A stretch of DNA of 64,000 nt from Peribacillus simplex (GTDB lineage Bacteria > Bacillota > Bacilli > Bacillales > DSM-1321), in NCBI RefSeq assembly GCF_030123325.1, contig NZ_CP126106.1, positions 4,368,001 to 4,432,000 of the forward strand, in the 5' to 3' direction. Both the position numbers and the translations under genes were made by a program. Shown piece by piece: positions 8,383-14,558 of the stretch. Numbering within the stretch: the stretch's first letter is position 1; every line of letters starts with the position of its first letter. A model generated the notes under the pieces. The model worked only from the letters and a program-made list of their open reading frames with translations, ran no database searches and was not told where the DNA came from.

Positions 8383-8930
8383 TTTACGAGTAAATCGACT
8401 TAACTTACGAGTATTTGCTCCAAACTTACGAGTAAACGCTTATATCTCGTGAGTTTGCTGCTTAATTCTATGAGTTATGCCCCTTTCACGAGTAAATCGG
8501 CTTAATTCACGAGTATTTGCTCCCTTTTCACGAGTAAATTGACTTAATTCACGAGTATTTGATCCAAACTCACGAGTAAACGCTTATATTTCGTGAGTTT
8601 GCTGCTTAATTCTATGAGTAATGCTCCTTTCACGAGTAAATCGGCTTAATTCACGAGTATTTGCCCCCATTTGGGGCTTAATTCACGAGTATTTGATCCA
8701 AACTCACGAGTAAACGCTTATATTTCGTGAGTTTGCTGCTTAATTCTATGAGTTATGCCCCTTTCACGAGTAAATCGGCTTAATTCACGAGTATTTGCCC
8801 CCATTTCACGAGTAAATCGGCTTAATTCACGAGTATTTGCTCCAAACTCACGAGTAAACGCTTTTATTTTGTAAGTTTGCTGCTGCATTCTATGAGTAAT
8901 GCTCCTTTCACGAGTAAATTGACCAATCTC
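8383..8930. repeat. CACGAGTA tandem-repeat array 1, with 134-144 bp higher-order units
   Basis: About 550 bases made of degenerate 20-25 bp units with core CACGAGTA, alternating with versions such as TCGTGAGTT and CTATGAGT. A larger block is repeated: the string AAACGCTTATAT (or a near copy) recurs at about 8434, 8578, 8712 and 8856, so the array has grown by duplication of whole blocks. A related array with the same core lies at 51.1-51.6 kb. No coding logic, no CRISPR-type spacer structure and no terminal repeats were seen. Function unknown. Confidence 0.9.
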
Positions 8931-9098
8931 AATCCATGAGTTTGTTGCCCAACTTGGGTTTAATAGCCCTTTTCATGAAGGGTGGCGCCTTTTTGGGCTC
9001 CATCCTGATTTTTGGCGCAGGAAAATGTGGTCCTGAATTTGGCGGGAAGCATGATAAAATGGTAAATTTAGAGTATTCTAACAATTGGGGGTCCATTT
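8931..9098. other. Gap before GNAT gene
   Basis: It includes the end of the repeat array and a short CCCTT/GAAGGG hairpin near 8970. An ATG ORF can be read here (8936-9127), but it overlaps the better supported GNAT start and lacks a ribosome binding site. Confidence 0.4.
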
Positions 9099-9536
9099 AT
9101 GAGCATACAGAAGGCTACATTACATGAGCTGGAATCACTGACGGAACTTTTTGATTTATACAGAGTGTTTTATGAGCAATCATCCGATCTTTGTCGTGCA
9201 AGGGAGTTTTTAAGGGAAAGGCTGACAAATGGGGAGTCTGTGGTTTTTATGGCCTATGATGAAGGAAATCCTATTGGTTTTGTACAATTATATCCTTCTT
9301 TTTCATCTGTGAGTATGATGCGGTCGTGGGTATTGAATGATTTATTCGTGAAGGAGTCCGCTCGCAAAAAGGGATTTGGCGAGGAGTTATTGAACGCGGC
9401 CATCACTTTTGCACGTGAAACAGGTGCCAAAGGGGTTTCACTGGAGACAGGCAAGGATAATGTAAACGCACAGAAACTTTATGAAAAGTTTGGTTTCGTC
9501 CGTGAATCGAACCATTTTTATTATTTCACCATTTAA
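9099..9536 (+). CDS. GNAT family N-acetyltransferase
   Basis: A 145-residue single-domain GNAT acetyltransferase. The fold is visible in order: N-terminal helices, a strand with VVFMAYDEGNPIGFVQLYP, WVLNDLFVKESARKKGFGEELL (acetyl-CoA loop ARKKGFGEEL), then LETGKDNVNAQKLYEKFGFV. Acceptor unknown. GGGGGT precedes the ATG by 6 bases. It is a stand-alone gene between the repeat array and abrB, and shares a bidirectional terminator with abrB. Family sure; role unknown. Confidence 0.88.
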   Translation: MSIQKATLHELESLTELFDLYRVFYEQSSDLCRAREFLRERLTNGESVVFMAYDEGNPIGFVQLYPSFSSVSMMRSWVLNDLFVKESARKKGFGEELLNAAITFARETGAKGVSLETGKDNVNAQKLYEKFGFVRESNHFYYFTI

Positions 9537-9543
9537 TATAAAA

Positions 9544-9571
9544 AAGTGTAGGGAGAACCTTCCCTACACTT
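9544..9571. terminator. Bidirectional terminator between GNAT and abrB
   Basis: Perfect 11-bp arms AAGTGTAGGGA / TCCCTACACTT with a 6-base loop, between two convergent genes. An A-rich run lies on the left, which becomes a T run for abrB transcripts. Confidence 0.85.
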
Positions 9572-9592
9572 GGATGCTATTTATCTAGTATA

Positions 9593-9877
9593 TTATTTAG
9601 CTGTTTCCATGCTGGCTTGAATTTCTTTAATTAGAAGTTCGGCACCTTCAGGGCTAAGTATTAATTTACCGTCAGCAAGTTTCATATTGTCATCGGAAAC
9701 TTCACCTGTAACTTGGCAAGTCATGTTAGGTTTATATTTTTGAAGGATGATGCGGTCTTGTTCTACATAAATCTCAAGAGCGTCTTTCTCATTAATTCCT
9801 AATGTTCGGCGCAGTTCAATTGGAATGACTACCCGCCCTAATTCGTCAACTTTACGTACAATACCTGTAGATTTCAT
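9593..9877 (-). CDS. abrB: Transition-state regulator AbrB
   Basis: A 94-residue protein almost identical in plan to B. subtilis AbrB. The N-terminal swapped-hairpin DNA-binding domain reads MKSTGIVRKVDELGRVVIPI and continues ELRRTLGINEKDALEIYV; the linker YKPNMTCQVTGEVSDDN contains the single conserved cysteine; a C-terminal multimerisation domain follows. AbrB is a tetrameric repressor of post-exponential genes, itself repressed by phosphorylated Spo0A. GAGGT precedes the ATG. Two tandem Spo0A boxes upstream (9923-9939) fit this control. Its neighbours here (GNAT and a DMT transporter) are not the usual B. subtilis ones. Confident. Confidence 0.96.
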   Translation of the reverse strand: MKSTGIVRKVDELGRVVIPIELRRTLGINEKDALEIYVEQDRIILQKYKPNMTCQVTGEVSDDNMKLADGKLILSPEGAELLIKEIQASMETAK

Positions 9878-9922
9878 TTAATTTACCTCACTAACTTTCT
9901 TGCGAATGTTGCATTTATTTAT

Positions 9923-9939
9923 TTCGTCACCATTCGACA
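9923..9939 (-). promoter_or_regulatory. Tandem Spo0A boxes of abrB
   Basis: On the minus strand TGTCGAA (9933-9939) and TGACGAA (9923-9929) follow each other with a 3-base gap, so their starts are 10 bases apart, on the same face of the helix. TGNCGAA is the Spo0A-P consensus, and B. subtilis abrB carries a closely similar tandem pair. They lie 46 bases before the abrB ATG, consistent with repression. Confidence 0.8.
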
Positions 9940-10378
9940 TTATTTGCACTTCTATAAAGATACCACTACCTACCATATTCGTCAATTCTCGTATCTTCAT
10001 ATATTATCTGCCTCTATATGATTTTTATATAAAATATTAGCACTCCCCTCATAATCCGCGTCATAATAACGTTTCTTGTTTGTTTTATTGGTACATATTG
10101 TTAAATGAAACATTAGAATGGTAACGTCTTCACTTAATTCCAACAGCCATTCTTTTCATTCGATGTCGAATGATGGAGAATGAATTTCACTAGCCTAAAA
10201 GAATCCTGTTGATTTTCTATTGCTTTTGAAGGACAATTTAAATTGATCGCTTATAATATTCCGAAAATTCATTCCATTTTTATATAGTGGATTTTTATGG
10301 GGAATCTTTCAGAAAGCCGAAACGATTGCCATGCTTCCAGAGTCTTACTGACTCCTAAAACAGATTGAGGTGAGTCAA
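9940..10378. other. Intergenic region between abrB and EmrE-type transporter
   Basis: About 440 bases without a supported gene. It should hold the abrB promoter (left) and the transporter promoter (right). The only clear structure is a perfect palindrome at 10157-10172 that includes a further TGTCGAA. The rest is A+T-rich with no convincing ORF. Confidence 0.5.
10157..10172. promoter_or_regulatory. 16-bp palindrome containing a Spo0A-box-like sequence
   Basis: CATTCGATGTCGAATG is a perfect inverted repeat (7-bp arms, 2-base centre). TGTCGAA at 10164-10170 fits the Spo0A consensus. It lies 207 bases upstream of the DMT transporter and 280 bases from abrB. It may be a regulator site, but the chance of coincidence is real. 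Confidence 0.35.
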
Positions 10379-11350
10379 TTGCGTCCGATTATATTAGGTA
10401 TTTGTTCCGCTTTCTTTTTTGCATTTACATTTGTTTTAAATCAGGCCATGGAGTTATCTGGCGGAAGTTGGATATGGAGTGCTTCGCTGCGTTATATCTT
10501 TATGGTGCCTTTTCTGTTGTGTATCGTGTTGAGCAGAAAAAATCTACGTCCCCTTTTACGGGTGATGAGAGAAAAGCCGGGTCCTTGGCTGCTTTGGAGT
10601 TTTGTCGGTTTTGGGTTATTTTATGCTCCTTTATGCTTTGCATCCGCCTACTCACCTGGCTGGCTAATTGCCGGCACTTGGCAAATCACTATCATTTCGG
10701 GTGCATTACTTGCGCCGCTGTTTTTTGAGAATGTCCAAACGAAAGATGGACTCGAAAGGCAAAGAGGAAAGGTTTCTGTGAAAGGCCTCCTCATGTCCAT
10801 GATCATCCTGCTTGGAATCATCCTGATGCAGCTGGAACACACCAAGCACATTTCAATGGCCAATCTTTGGCTGGGAGTCATCCCAATCGTCATCGCCTCT
10901 TTTGCATACCCATTGGGAAATCGCAAAATGATGGAAGTATCCGAAGGACGTTTGGATGCTTATCAGCGGGTATTGGGAATGACTTTGGCGAGTCTGCCAT
11001 TCTGGTTCCTGCTTTCATTGTACGGTTTCTTTACAGTAGGGGCGCCGACGAAGATGCAAAGTTTCCAATCCCTTTTGGTAGCACTATTTTCCGGAGTCAT
11101 CGCCACGGTCCTTTTTTTCAAGGCGACCGATTTGGTAAGCGGAAATATGCAGAAATTAGCTTCCGTTGAAGCTACACAATCGATGGAGGTCCTTTTTGCA
11201 CTGGCTGGGGAATTACTATTCCTATCTTTACCGATGCCTTCTCCGTTATCGTGGTTCGGCATCTTTATCGTCATCATAGGAATGATCCTGCATAGCTATG
11301 TATCACATAAAAAAGAAGGTCCATCCCGGAAACGGATCGTGAGTGCCTAA
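10379..11350 (+). CDS. EmrE-type multidrug efflux transporter family (DMT superfamily)
   Basis: A 323-residue, about ten-helix membrane protein of the drug/metabolite transporter superfamily, the longer EamA/EmrE-like group annotated as multidrug resistance efflux. It starts LRPIILGICSAFFFAFTFV, has a GTWQITIISGALLAPLFF segment opening the middle helices, and shows the two-fold pseudo-repeat of the group. Exported compound unknown. I prefer TTG at 10379 because GAGGTGA ends 5 bases before it; a GTG at 10370 would sit inside that ribosome binding site. It stands alone and is followed by a clear terminator. Family fairly sure. Confidence 0.78.
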   Translation: MRPIILGICSAFFFAFTFVLNQAMELSGGSWIWSASLRYIFMVPFLLCIVLSRKNLRPLLRVMREKPGPWLLWSFVGFGLFYAPLCFASAYSPGWLIAGTWQITIISGALLAPLFFENVQTKDGLERQRGKVSVKGLLMSMIILLGIILMQLEHTKHISMANLWLGVIPIVIASFAYPLGNRKMMEVSEGRLDAYQRVLGMTLASLPFWFLLSLYGFFTVGAPTKMQSFQSLLVALFSGVIATVLFFKATDLVSGNMQKLASVEATQSMEVLFALAGELLFLSLPMPSPLSWFGIFIVIIGMILHSYVSHKKEGPSRKRIVSA

Positions 11351-11365
11351 ATAGCAAGTTCAAAA

Positions 11366-11388
11366 AGCCCCGAAATCTTATCGGGGCT
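11366..11388 (+). terminator. Terminator of the EmrE-type gene
   Basis: 8-bp arms AGCCCCGA / TCGGGGCT with a 7-base loop, 16 bases after the stop. The trailing sequence ATTTCG is only mildly T-rich. Confidence 0.7.
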
Positions 11389-11508
11389 ATTTCGACTTGA
11401 AAACAGAACCTGACTATGTACTTTTTTCCATTGACAGGTCATGATAAATTGATGATTTTTTAGTGAAGCAAAGAGCTCACCATCCATTTTGTTCATTAAA
11501 CTTTTTCC

Positions 11509-11536
11509 TTGAGTAAGTTCAAAAAGTATGTATAAT
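11509..11536 (+). promoter_or_regulatory. SigA promoter of the guanidine riboswitch operon
   Basis: TTGAGT (11509-11514), a 16-base spacer and a perfect TATAAT (11531-11536). It places the transcript start near 11543, about 20 bases before the conserved aptamer. Confidence 0.7.
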
Positions 11537-11562
11537 GAAGGGTAATTGCATATGTCAAAGGT

Positions 11563-11660
11563 TTTCTAGGGTTCCGCAGTGCGTCCATTGCTGGTCTGGT
11601 CCGAGAGAAAACTCACAGCATGCTGTGCCACGGAAGGATAAAAGCCTGGGAGAAACTGTT
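11563..11660 (+). ncRNA. Guanidine-I riboswitch aptamer (ykkC class)
   Basis: Conserved ykkC blocks are all present in order: CTAGGGTTCCGC near the start, CTGGTCCGAGAGAAA in the middle, then CACGGAAGGATAAAAGCC and GGGAGAAA at the 3' side. This class binds free guanidinium and turns on exporter genes by preventing termination. It precedes two SMR-family genes, the classic genetic partner. The 3' arm AAAGCCTGGGAGA is shared with the terminator that follows, which gives the on/off switch. Recognition is by sequence memory of the consensus. Confidence 0.93.
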
Positions 11661-11687
11661 TAACGGTTATCTCTTGGGCTTTTTTTG
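11642..11687 (+). terminator. Riboswitch-controlled terminator
   Basis: AAGCCTGGGAGA (aptamer 3' end) pairs with TCTCTTGGGCTT over 12 bp with wobbles, followed by a run of seven T. Ligand binding should sequester the left arm and allow read-through into gdnC. Confidence 0.88.
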
Positions 11688-11725
11688 TTTTTTTGGTAAA
11701 GAATAAAATTGGAGGTGCGGTATTC

Positions 11726-12067
11726 ATGAGCACAAACTGGATTAAAGTATTCATTGCAGCTTTTTTTGAAGTATTTTGGGTGATTGGCTTAAAACATGCA
11801 GATGACATTTGGACTTGGTCTGGAACGGTCATTTCGATCATCATCAGTTTTTATTTGATGATAATGGCTGGCAGGAAGCTTCCTGTCGGAACGGTATATG
11901 CCGTTTTTGTCGGTATGGGGACGGCCGGGACCGTTTTTTCCGAAATCATTTTCTTTGGGGAATCCTTCAAGCTGAGCAAAACGCTATTGATCCTCCTCTT
12001 ATTATCAGGAGTGATCGGCTTGAAATTAGTGACTGATGATAAAGCTGAGAAAGGGGATGAATCTTAA
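11726..12067 (+). CDS. gdnC: Guanidinium exporter subunit GdnC (YkkC, SMR family)
   Basis: A 113-residue, four-helix small multidrug resistance protein. It opens NWIKVFIAAFFEVFWVIGLK, with the essential membrane glutamate of SMR proteins (AFFEVFWV) in helix 1, and has the PVGTVYAVFVGMGT signature in helix 3. With GdnD it forms a heterodimeric proton-coupled guanidinium exporter. GGAGG lies 10 bases before the ATG at 11726; the in-frame ATG further upstream is inside the riboswitch tail. Expression is set by the guanidine-I riboswitch. It overlaps gdnD by one base (TAATG). Confident from family and context. Confidence 0.92.
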   Translation: MSTNWIKVFIAAFFEVFWVIGLKHADDIWTWSGTVISIIISFYLMIMAGRKLPVGTVYAVFVGMGTAGTVFSEIIFFGESFKLSKTLLILLLLSGVIGLKLVTDDKAEKGDES

Positions 12068-12381
12068 TGGCATGGGTCTCTTTAATCTTAGCGGGGCTAT
12101 TTGAAATGTTTGGGGTTGCGATGATAAATAAATTGCACAAAGACCGAAATTGGCAATCTCTGCTTCTGTTGTTCATCGGATTCGGAGCAAGTTTCCTATT
12201 TCTTGCTTTTGCCATGCAAACCTTGCCGATGGGGACGGCTTATGCAATCTGGACAGGGATTGGCGCATCAGGAGGAGCGATAATCGGGATGCTCTTATAC
12301 GGAGAATCCAAAGATTGGCGAAGGGTCATTTTTATAGCCATGGTCCTTGGCGCAGCAGTTGGATTAAAACTTGTTTCATAG
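12067..12381 (+). CDS. gdnD: Guanidinium exporter subunit GdnD (YkkD, SMR family)
   Basis: A 104-residue SMR protein with four helices. It begins MAWVSLILAGLFEMFGVAMI, placing the key glutamate in helix 1 (LAGLFEMFG), and contains MGTAYAIWTGIGASGG, the SMR helix-3 signature. It is the partner of GdnC; the ATG shares the last A of the GdnC stop, so the two are translated together. A terminator follows 85 bases downstream. Confident. Confidence 0.92.
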   Translation: MAWVSLILAGLFEMFGVAMINKLHKDRNWQSLLLLFIGFGASFLFLAFAMQTLPMGTAYAIWTGIGASGGAIIGMLLYGESKDWRRVIFIAMVLGAAVGLKLVS

Positions 12382-12466
12382 GAATGAGTGATGGTGATTT
12401 TCGTAGAAATTCAGAAAGTAAAAAGGCATATGACACCATAATTCTTTATAAAAGATTTTGAAAATC

Positions 12467-12502
12467 AAAGACGACACATATATGTCCTTATGTGCCGTCT
12501 TT
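12467..12502. terminator. Bidirectional terminator between gdnD and DUF817 gene
   Basis: 14-bp arms AAAGACGACACATA / TATGTGCCGTCTTT with one mismatch and an 8-base loop, T-rich on the right. Serves the convergent genes on either side. Confidence 0.78.
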
Positions 12503-12553
12503 TCGCCTAACTTGAATTGAGTAGTATTTTTCACGCGAATGCCGGATTTCTTT

Positions 12554-13381
12554 TTATAAATATTGACTTGCATCCATCTTAGTGGACTCTTTCCCCTTAA
12601 CCTGTTTTAGCGTCGCTACTATAAGAAAGCTAACAATCACTAATAAGAGCCATGAACTTACCTTTCCTAGATGAACGAGACTCCATGCATCGGTTTGGTT
12701 TGGATATTCCCAAGCGCCAAAGAACGTTGCGATATTTTCGGCTATCCATATAAAAAATCCGATGAGAACGAATGAAAGTGCGATTGGCATACGATAACGA
12801 GTTCCGCCAACCTCGTAAGTGACCCCTGACCGCCAAAAGACGATGATGACAAGTCCAGATAACCACCAACGGACATCAATCCAATAATGGTGGGTGAAAA
12901 AATTCAAATAAATCGCAGCGGCAAGAGATACAACGGCCAAAAACGGTGGCCACTTGACCAGTTCAACCTTTAACCTCCTCCACGCCTGGCAAAGATAACT
13001 CGCTACACTTGCGTACATGAATCCGCTATACAGAGGCACTCCAAAAACTTTGAAATATCCTTCCTCTGGATAAGTCCAGGAGCCCATATGTACCTTGAAA
13101 AGTTCAAGAGCAAGTCCAATAAGGTGGAACAATGTGATAACCTTTAGTTCATCCTTTGTTTCAAGCCCGGAACGCACCATCCACCACTGCATCAGAAGGC
13201 AGATGATGAGCAGCCAGTCATAACGCGGCAGGAAGGGAAGCGGTATGAATTTTGTAATAGCCAAAGAGGCAAAAATAACGGCAGGAAACAAGCATGATAA
13301 AGCCTGCTTCCAACCAAAACGAACGAGTTGTTTCAGTGCTCTCATGATTGGTGCCTCCATTTTTTTAATGGTTAAATTCAT
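12554..13381 (-). CDS. DUF817 integral membrane protein (YoaT-like)
   Basis: A 275-residue membrane protein with about eight helices. Sequences such as FKVHMGSWTYPEEGYFKVFGVPLYSGFMYASVASY, in two pieces either side of the helix break, and FIWIAENIATFFGAWEYP match my memory of DUF817/YoaT proteins. Biochemical role unknown. Start ATG at 13379-13381, with AAAGGGGAG about 6 bases upstream; an upstream in-frame ATG lacks a site. Third gene of an operon with a DUF2975 protein and an XRE regulator, the same trio as yoaS-yozG-yoaT in B. subtilis. Family likely, function unknown. Confidence 0.75.
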   Translation of the reverse strand: MNLTIKKMEAPIMRALKQLVRFGWKQALSCLFPAVIFASLAITKFIPLPFLPRYDWLLIICLLMQWWMVRSGLETKDELKVITLFHLIGLALELFKVHMGSWTYPEEGYFKVFGVPLYSGFMYASVASYLCQAWRRLKVELVKWPPFLAVVSLAAAIYLNFFTHHYWIDVRWWLSGLVIIVFWRSGVTYEVGGTRYRMPIALSFVLIGFFIWIAENIATFFGAWEYPNQTDAWSLVHLGKVSSWLLLVIVSFLIVATLKQVKGKESTKMDASQYL

Positions 13382-13424
13382 GAGTAACTCCCCTTTGATG
13401 AAATCTTTCTTTTTCTTCCACTTT

Positions 13425-13646
13425 TTAATCTTGAGTGTCTTCATCATTTCGGTATTCTAAAATATCTCCGGGTTGACATTCTAAAGCCTTACAAATCGCC
13501 TCTAAAGTTGTTAATCGAATCGCTTTTGCCTTACCGTTTTTCAATATGGAGAGATTGGCCATCGTTATTCCAACCCTCTCGGAAAGTTCTGTAACACTCA
13601 TTTTCCTTTTAGCCAGCATCACATCAATATTGATTATAATCGCCAA
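13425..13646 (-). CDS. XRE-type HTH regulator (YozG-like)
   Basis: A 73-residue DNA-binding protein that is essentially one helix-turn-helix domain: AIIINIDVMLAKRKMSVTEL, SERVGITMANLSILKNGKAK, then AIRLTTLEAICKALECQPGD. The strand-rich start and CQPGDILEY ending are typical of YozG-like small Cro/CI proteins that are paired with DUF2975 membrane proteins. A TTG start at 13644-13646 is preferred because GAGGTGA lies 5 bases upstream; a GTG three codons earlier overlaps that site. Gap to the upstream DUF2975 gene is 10 bases. Probably autoregulates this small operon; targets unknown. Confidence 0.82.
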   Translation of the reverse strand: MAIIINIDVMLAKRKMSVTELSERVGITMANLSILKNGKAKAIRLTTLEAICKALECQPGDILEYRNDEDTQD

Positions 13647-13656
13647 ATTATTCACC

Positions 13657-14139
13657 TCAGACTATTAAGTCATTTTCTGATTTTATATCGATGGCCTCTT
13701 GTAAAAGCCTTTGAAGAACAGCAGCAAAGACTGCAATCACCAATGAAGCAAAAATAACGACCATTCCGATCACTATGATACCTGGGGCATCGTCCTTTTC
13801 CGCTATGAGATAAAAGAGCGGCATGCCTACCGCATACAAGCCACTGATCGTGATTGCACAATTTTTTATAGTCTTTAAAGCTTTTACAGATAATTCCGAG
13901 AAAGCATTGTTCTTGTCAATATAGCTTAAAAGTTTAAAGGCTTGATATAGGGCAAAGTAAAAAGGTATCGCAGATGCATACAAATCGATAAAAACGAGAT
14001 ATTTCAAATAAGTCATATCCGGATATAATTCTGCTGCAAAGTTCGCTATCTCAGGCACCAAAAAGATGCACAAAGCAAGAACCGGCATTCCAATAAAGAT
14101 AACGGCTATCTTTAAAAAGAGTGTTGTTCCTAGTTTCAT
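13657..14139 (-). CDS. DUF2975 membrane protein (YoaS-like)
   Basis: A 160-residue protein with four hydrophobic segments, in the DUF2975 arrangement: helix 1 FLKIAVIFIGMPVLALCIFL, a periplasm-side stretch, helix 2 around DLYASAIPFYFALYQAFKLL, the signature IDKNNAFSELSVKALKTIK, then two more helices. Function unknown; the family is nearly always next to a small XRE regulator, as here. ATG at 14137-14139 follows GTGGGGTGC; an in-frame GTG three codons earlier is within that site. Leads the yoaS-yozG-yoaT-like operon. Confidence 0.82.
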   Translation of the reverse strand: MKLGTTLFLKIAVIFIGMPVLALCIFLVPEIANFAAELYPDMTYLKYLVFIDLYASAIPFYFALYQAFKLLSYIDKNNAFSELSVKALKTIKNCAITISGLYAVGMPLFYLIAEKDDAPGIIVIGMVVIFASLVIAVFAAVLQRLLQEAIDIKSENDLIV

Positions 14140-14260
14140 TAAAAGCACCCCACTTATTTATTGTCCATTTAATTTAACATACGATTTATCGTTTTACAAT
14201 AAAACATTGTTGTTTTTTATTATATTATTATTGTTACCGAAATATCCTTTTCTTTTAAAA

Positions 14261-14479
14261 AAGGCTGTTTTCGCTTACTTTGTTGCTATTTACCAAGTAG
14301 TCGCGGTTGATTTCCCCTCCAGATGCTCGCTTTCCGCGGGGCGGGCGGTGAGCCTCCTCGGCGTAAACGCCTGTGGGGTCTCACCTGTCCCGCTGCTCCC
14401 GCAGGAGTCTCGCACTTGCGCTCCAATCAACCTTAAATCGTTTCGTTTTAAAAACAACAATCTTTACGAAAAGAGCCTT
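14261..14479. repeat. MITE-like dispersed element, copy 1 (219 bp)
   Basis: The ends AAGGCTGTTTTCG (14261-14273) and CGAAAAGAGCCTT (14467-14479) are inverted repeats matching at 12 of 13 positions. The G+C-rich core (GCTCGCTTTCCGCGGGGCGG, then GGTGAGCC, GTCTCACC, CAGGAGTCTCGC) can fold into long hairpins and contrasts with the A+T-rich surroundings. A second copy with the same ends lies at 23960-24136, missing about 45 bases of the core. No transposase. This core is a familiar repeat in many Bacillaceae genomes. Confidence 0.85.
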
Positions 14480-14492
14480 AAAAAAAGAAAAA

Positions 14493-14520
14493 AAGCATTC
14501 CTCATTACAAAGAAATGCTT
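14493..14520 (-). terminator. Terminator of the SNF2 helicase gene
   Basis: 7-bp arms AAGCATT / AATGCTT with a 14-base loop. On the minus strand the stem is followed by a long T-rich tract. Located 38 bases past the SNF2 stop. Confidence 0.7.
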
Positions 14521-14558
14521 GTTCCTGTCCACTATTTTGCGTAACCGTATTTCCCTCC

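Noticed and set aside
8383..8930. CRISPR array
   Set aside because: Units are degenerate, directly adjacent and of unequal length; there are no unique spacers of constant size and no cas genes.
8936..9127. 63-codon plus-strand ORF upstream of the GNAT gene
   Set aside because: No ribosome binding site; overlaps the well-supported GNAT start and begins in the repeat tail.
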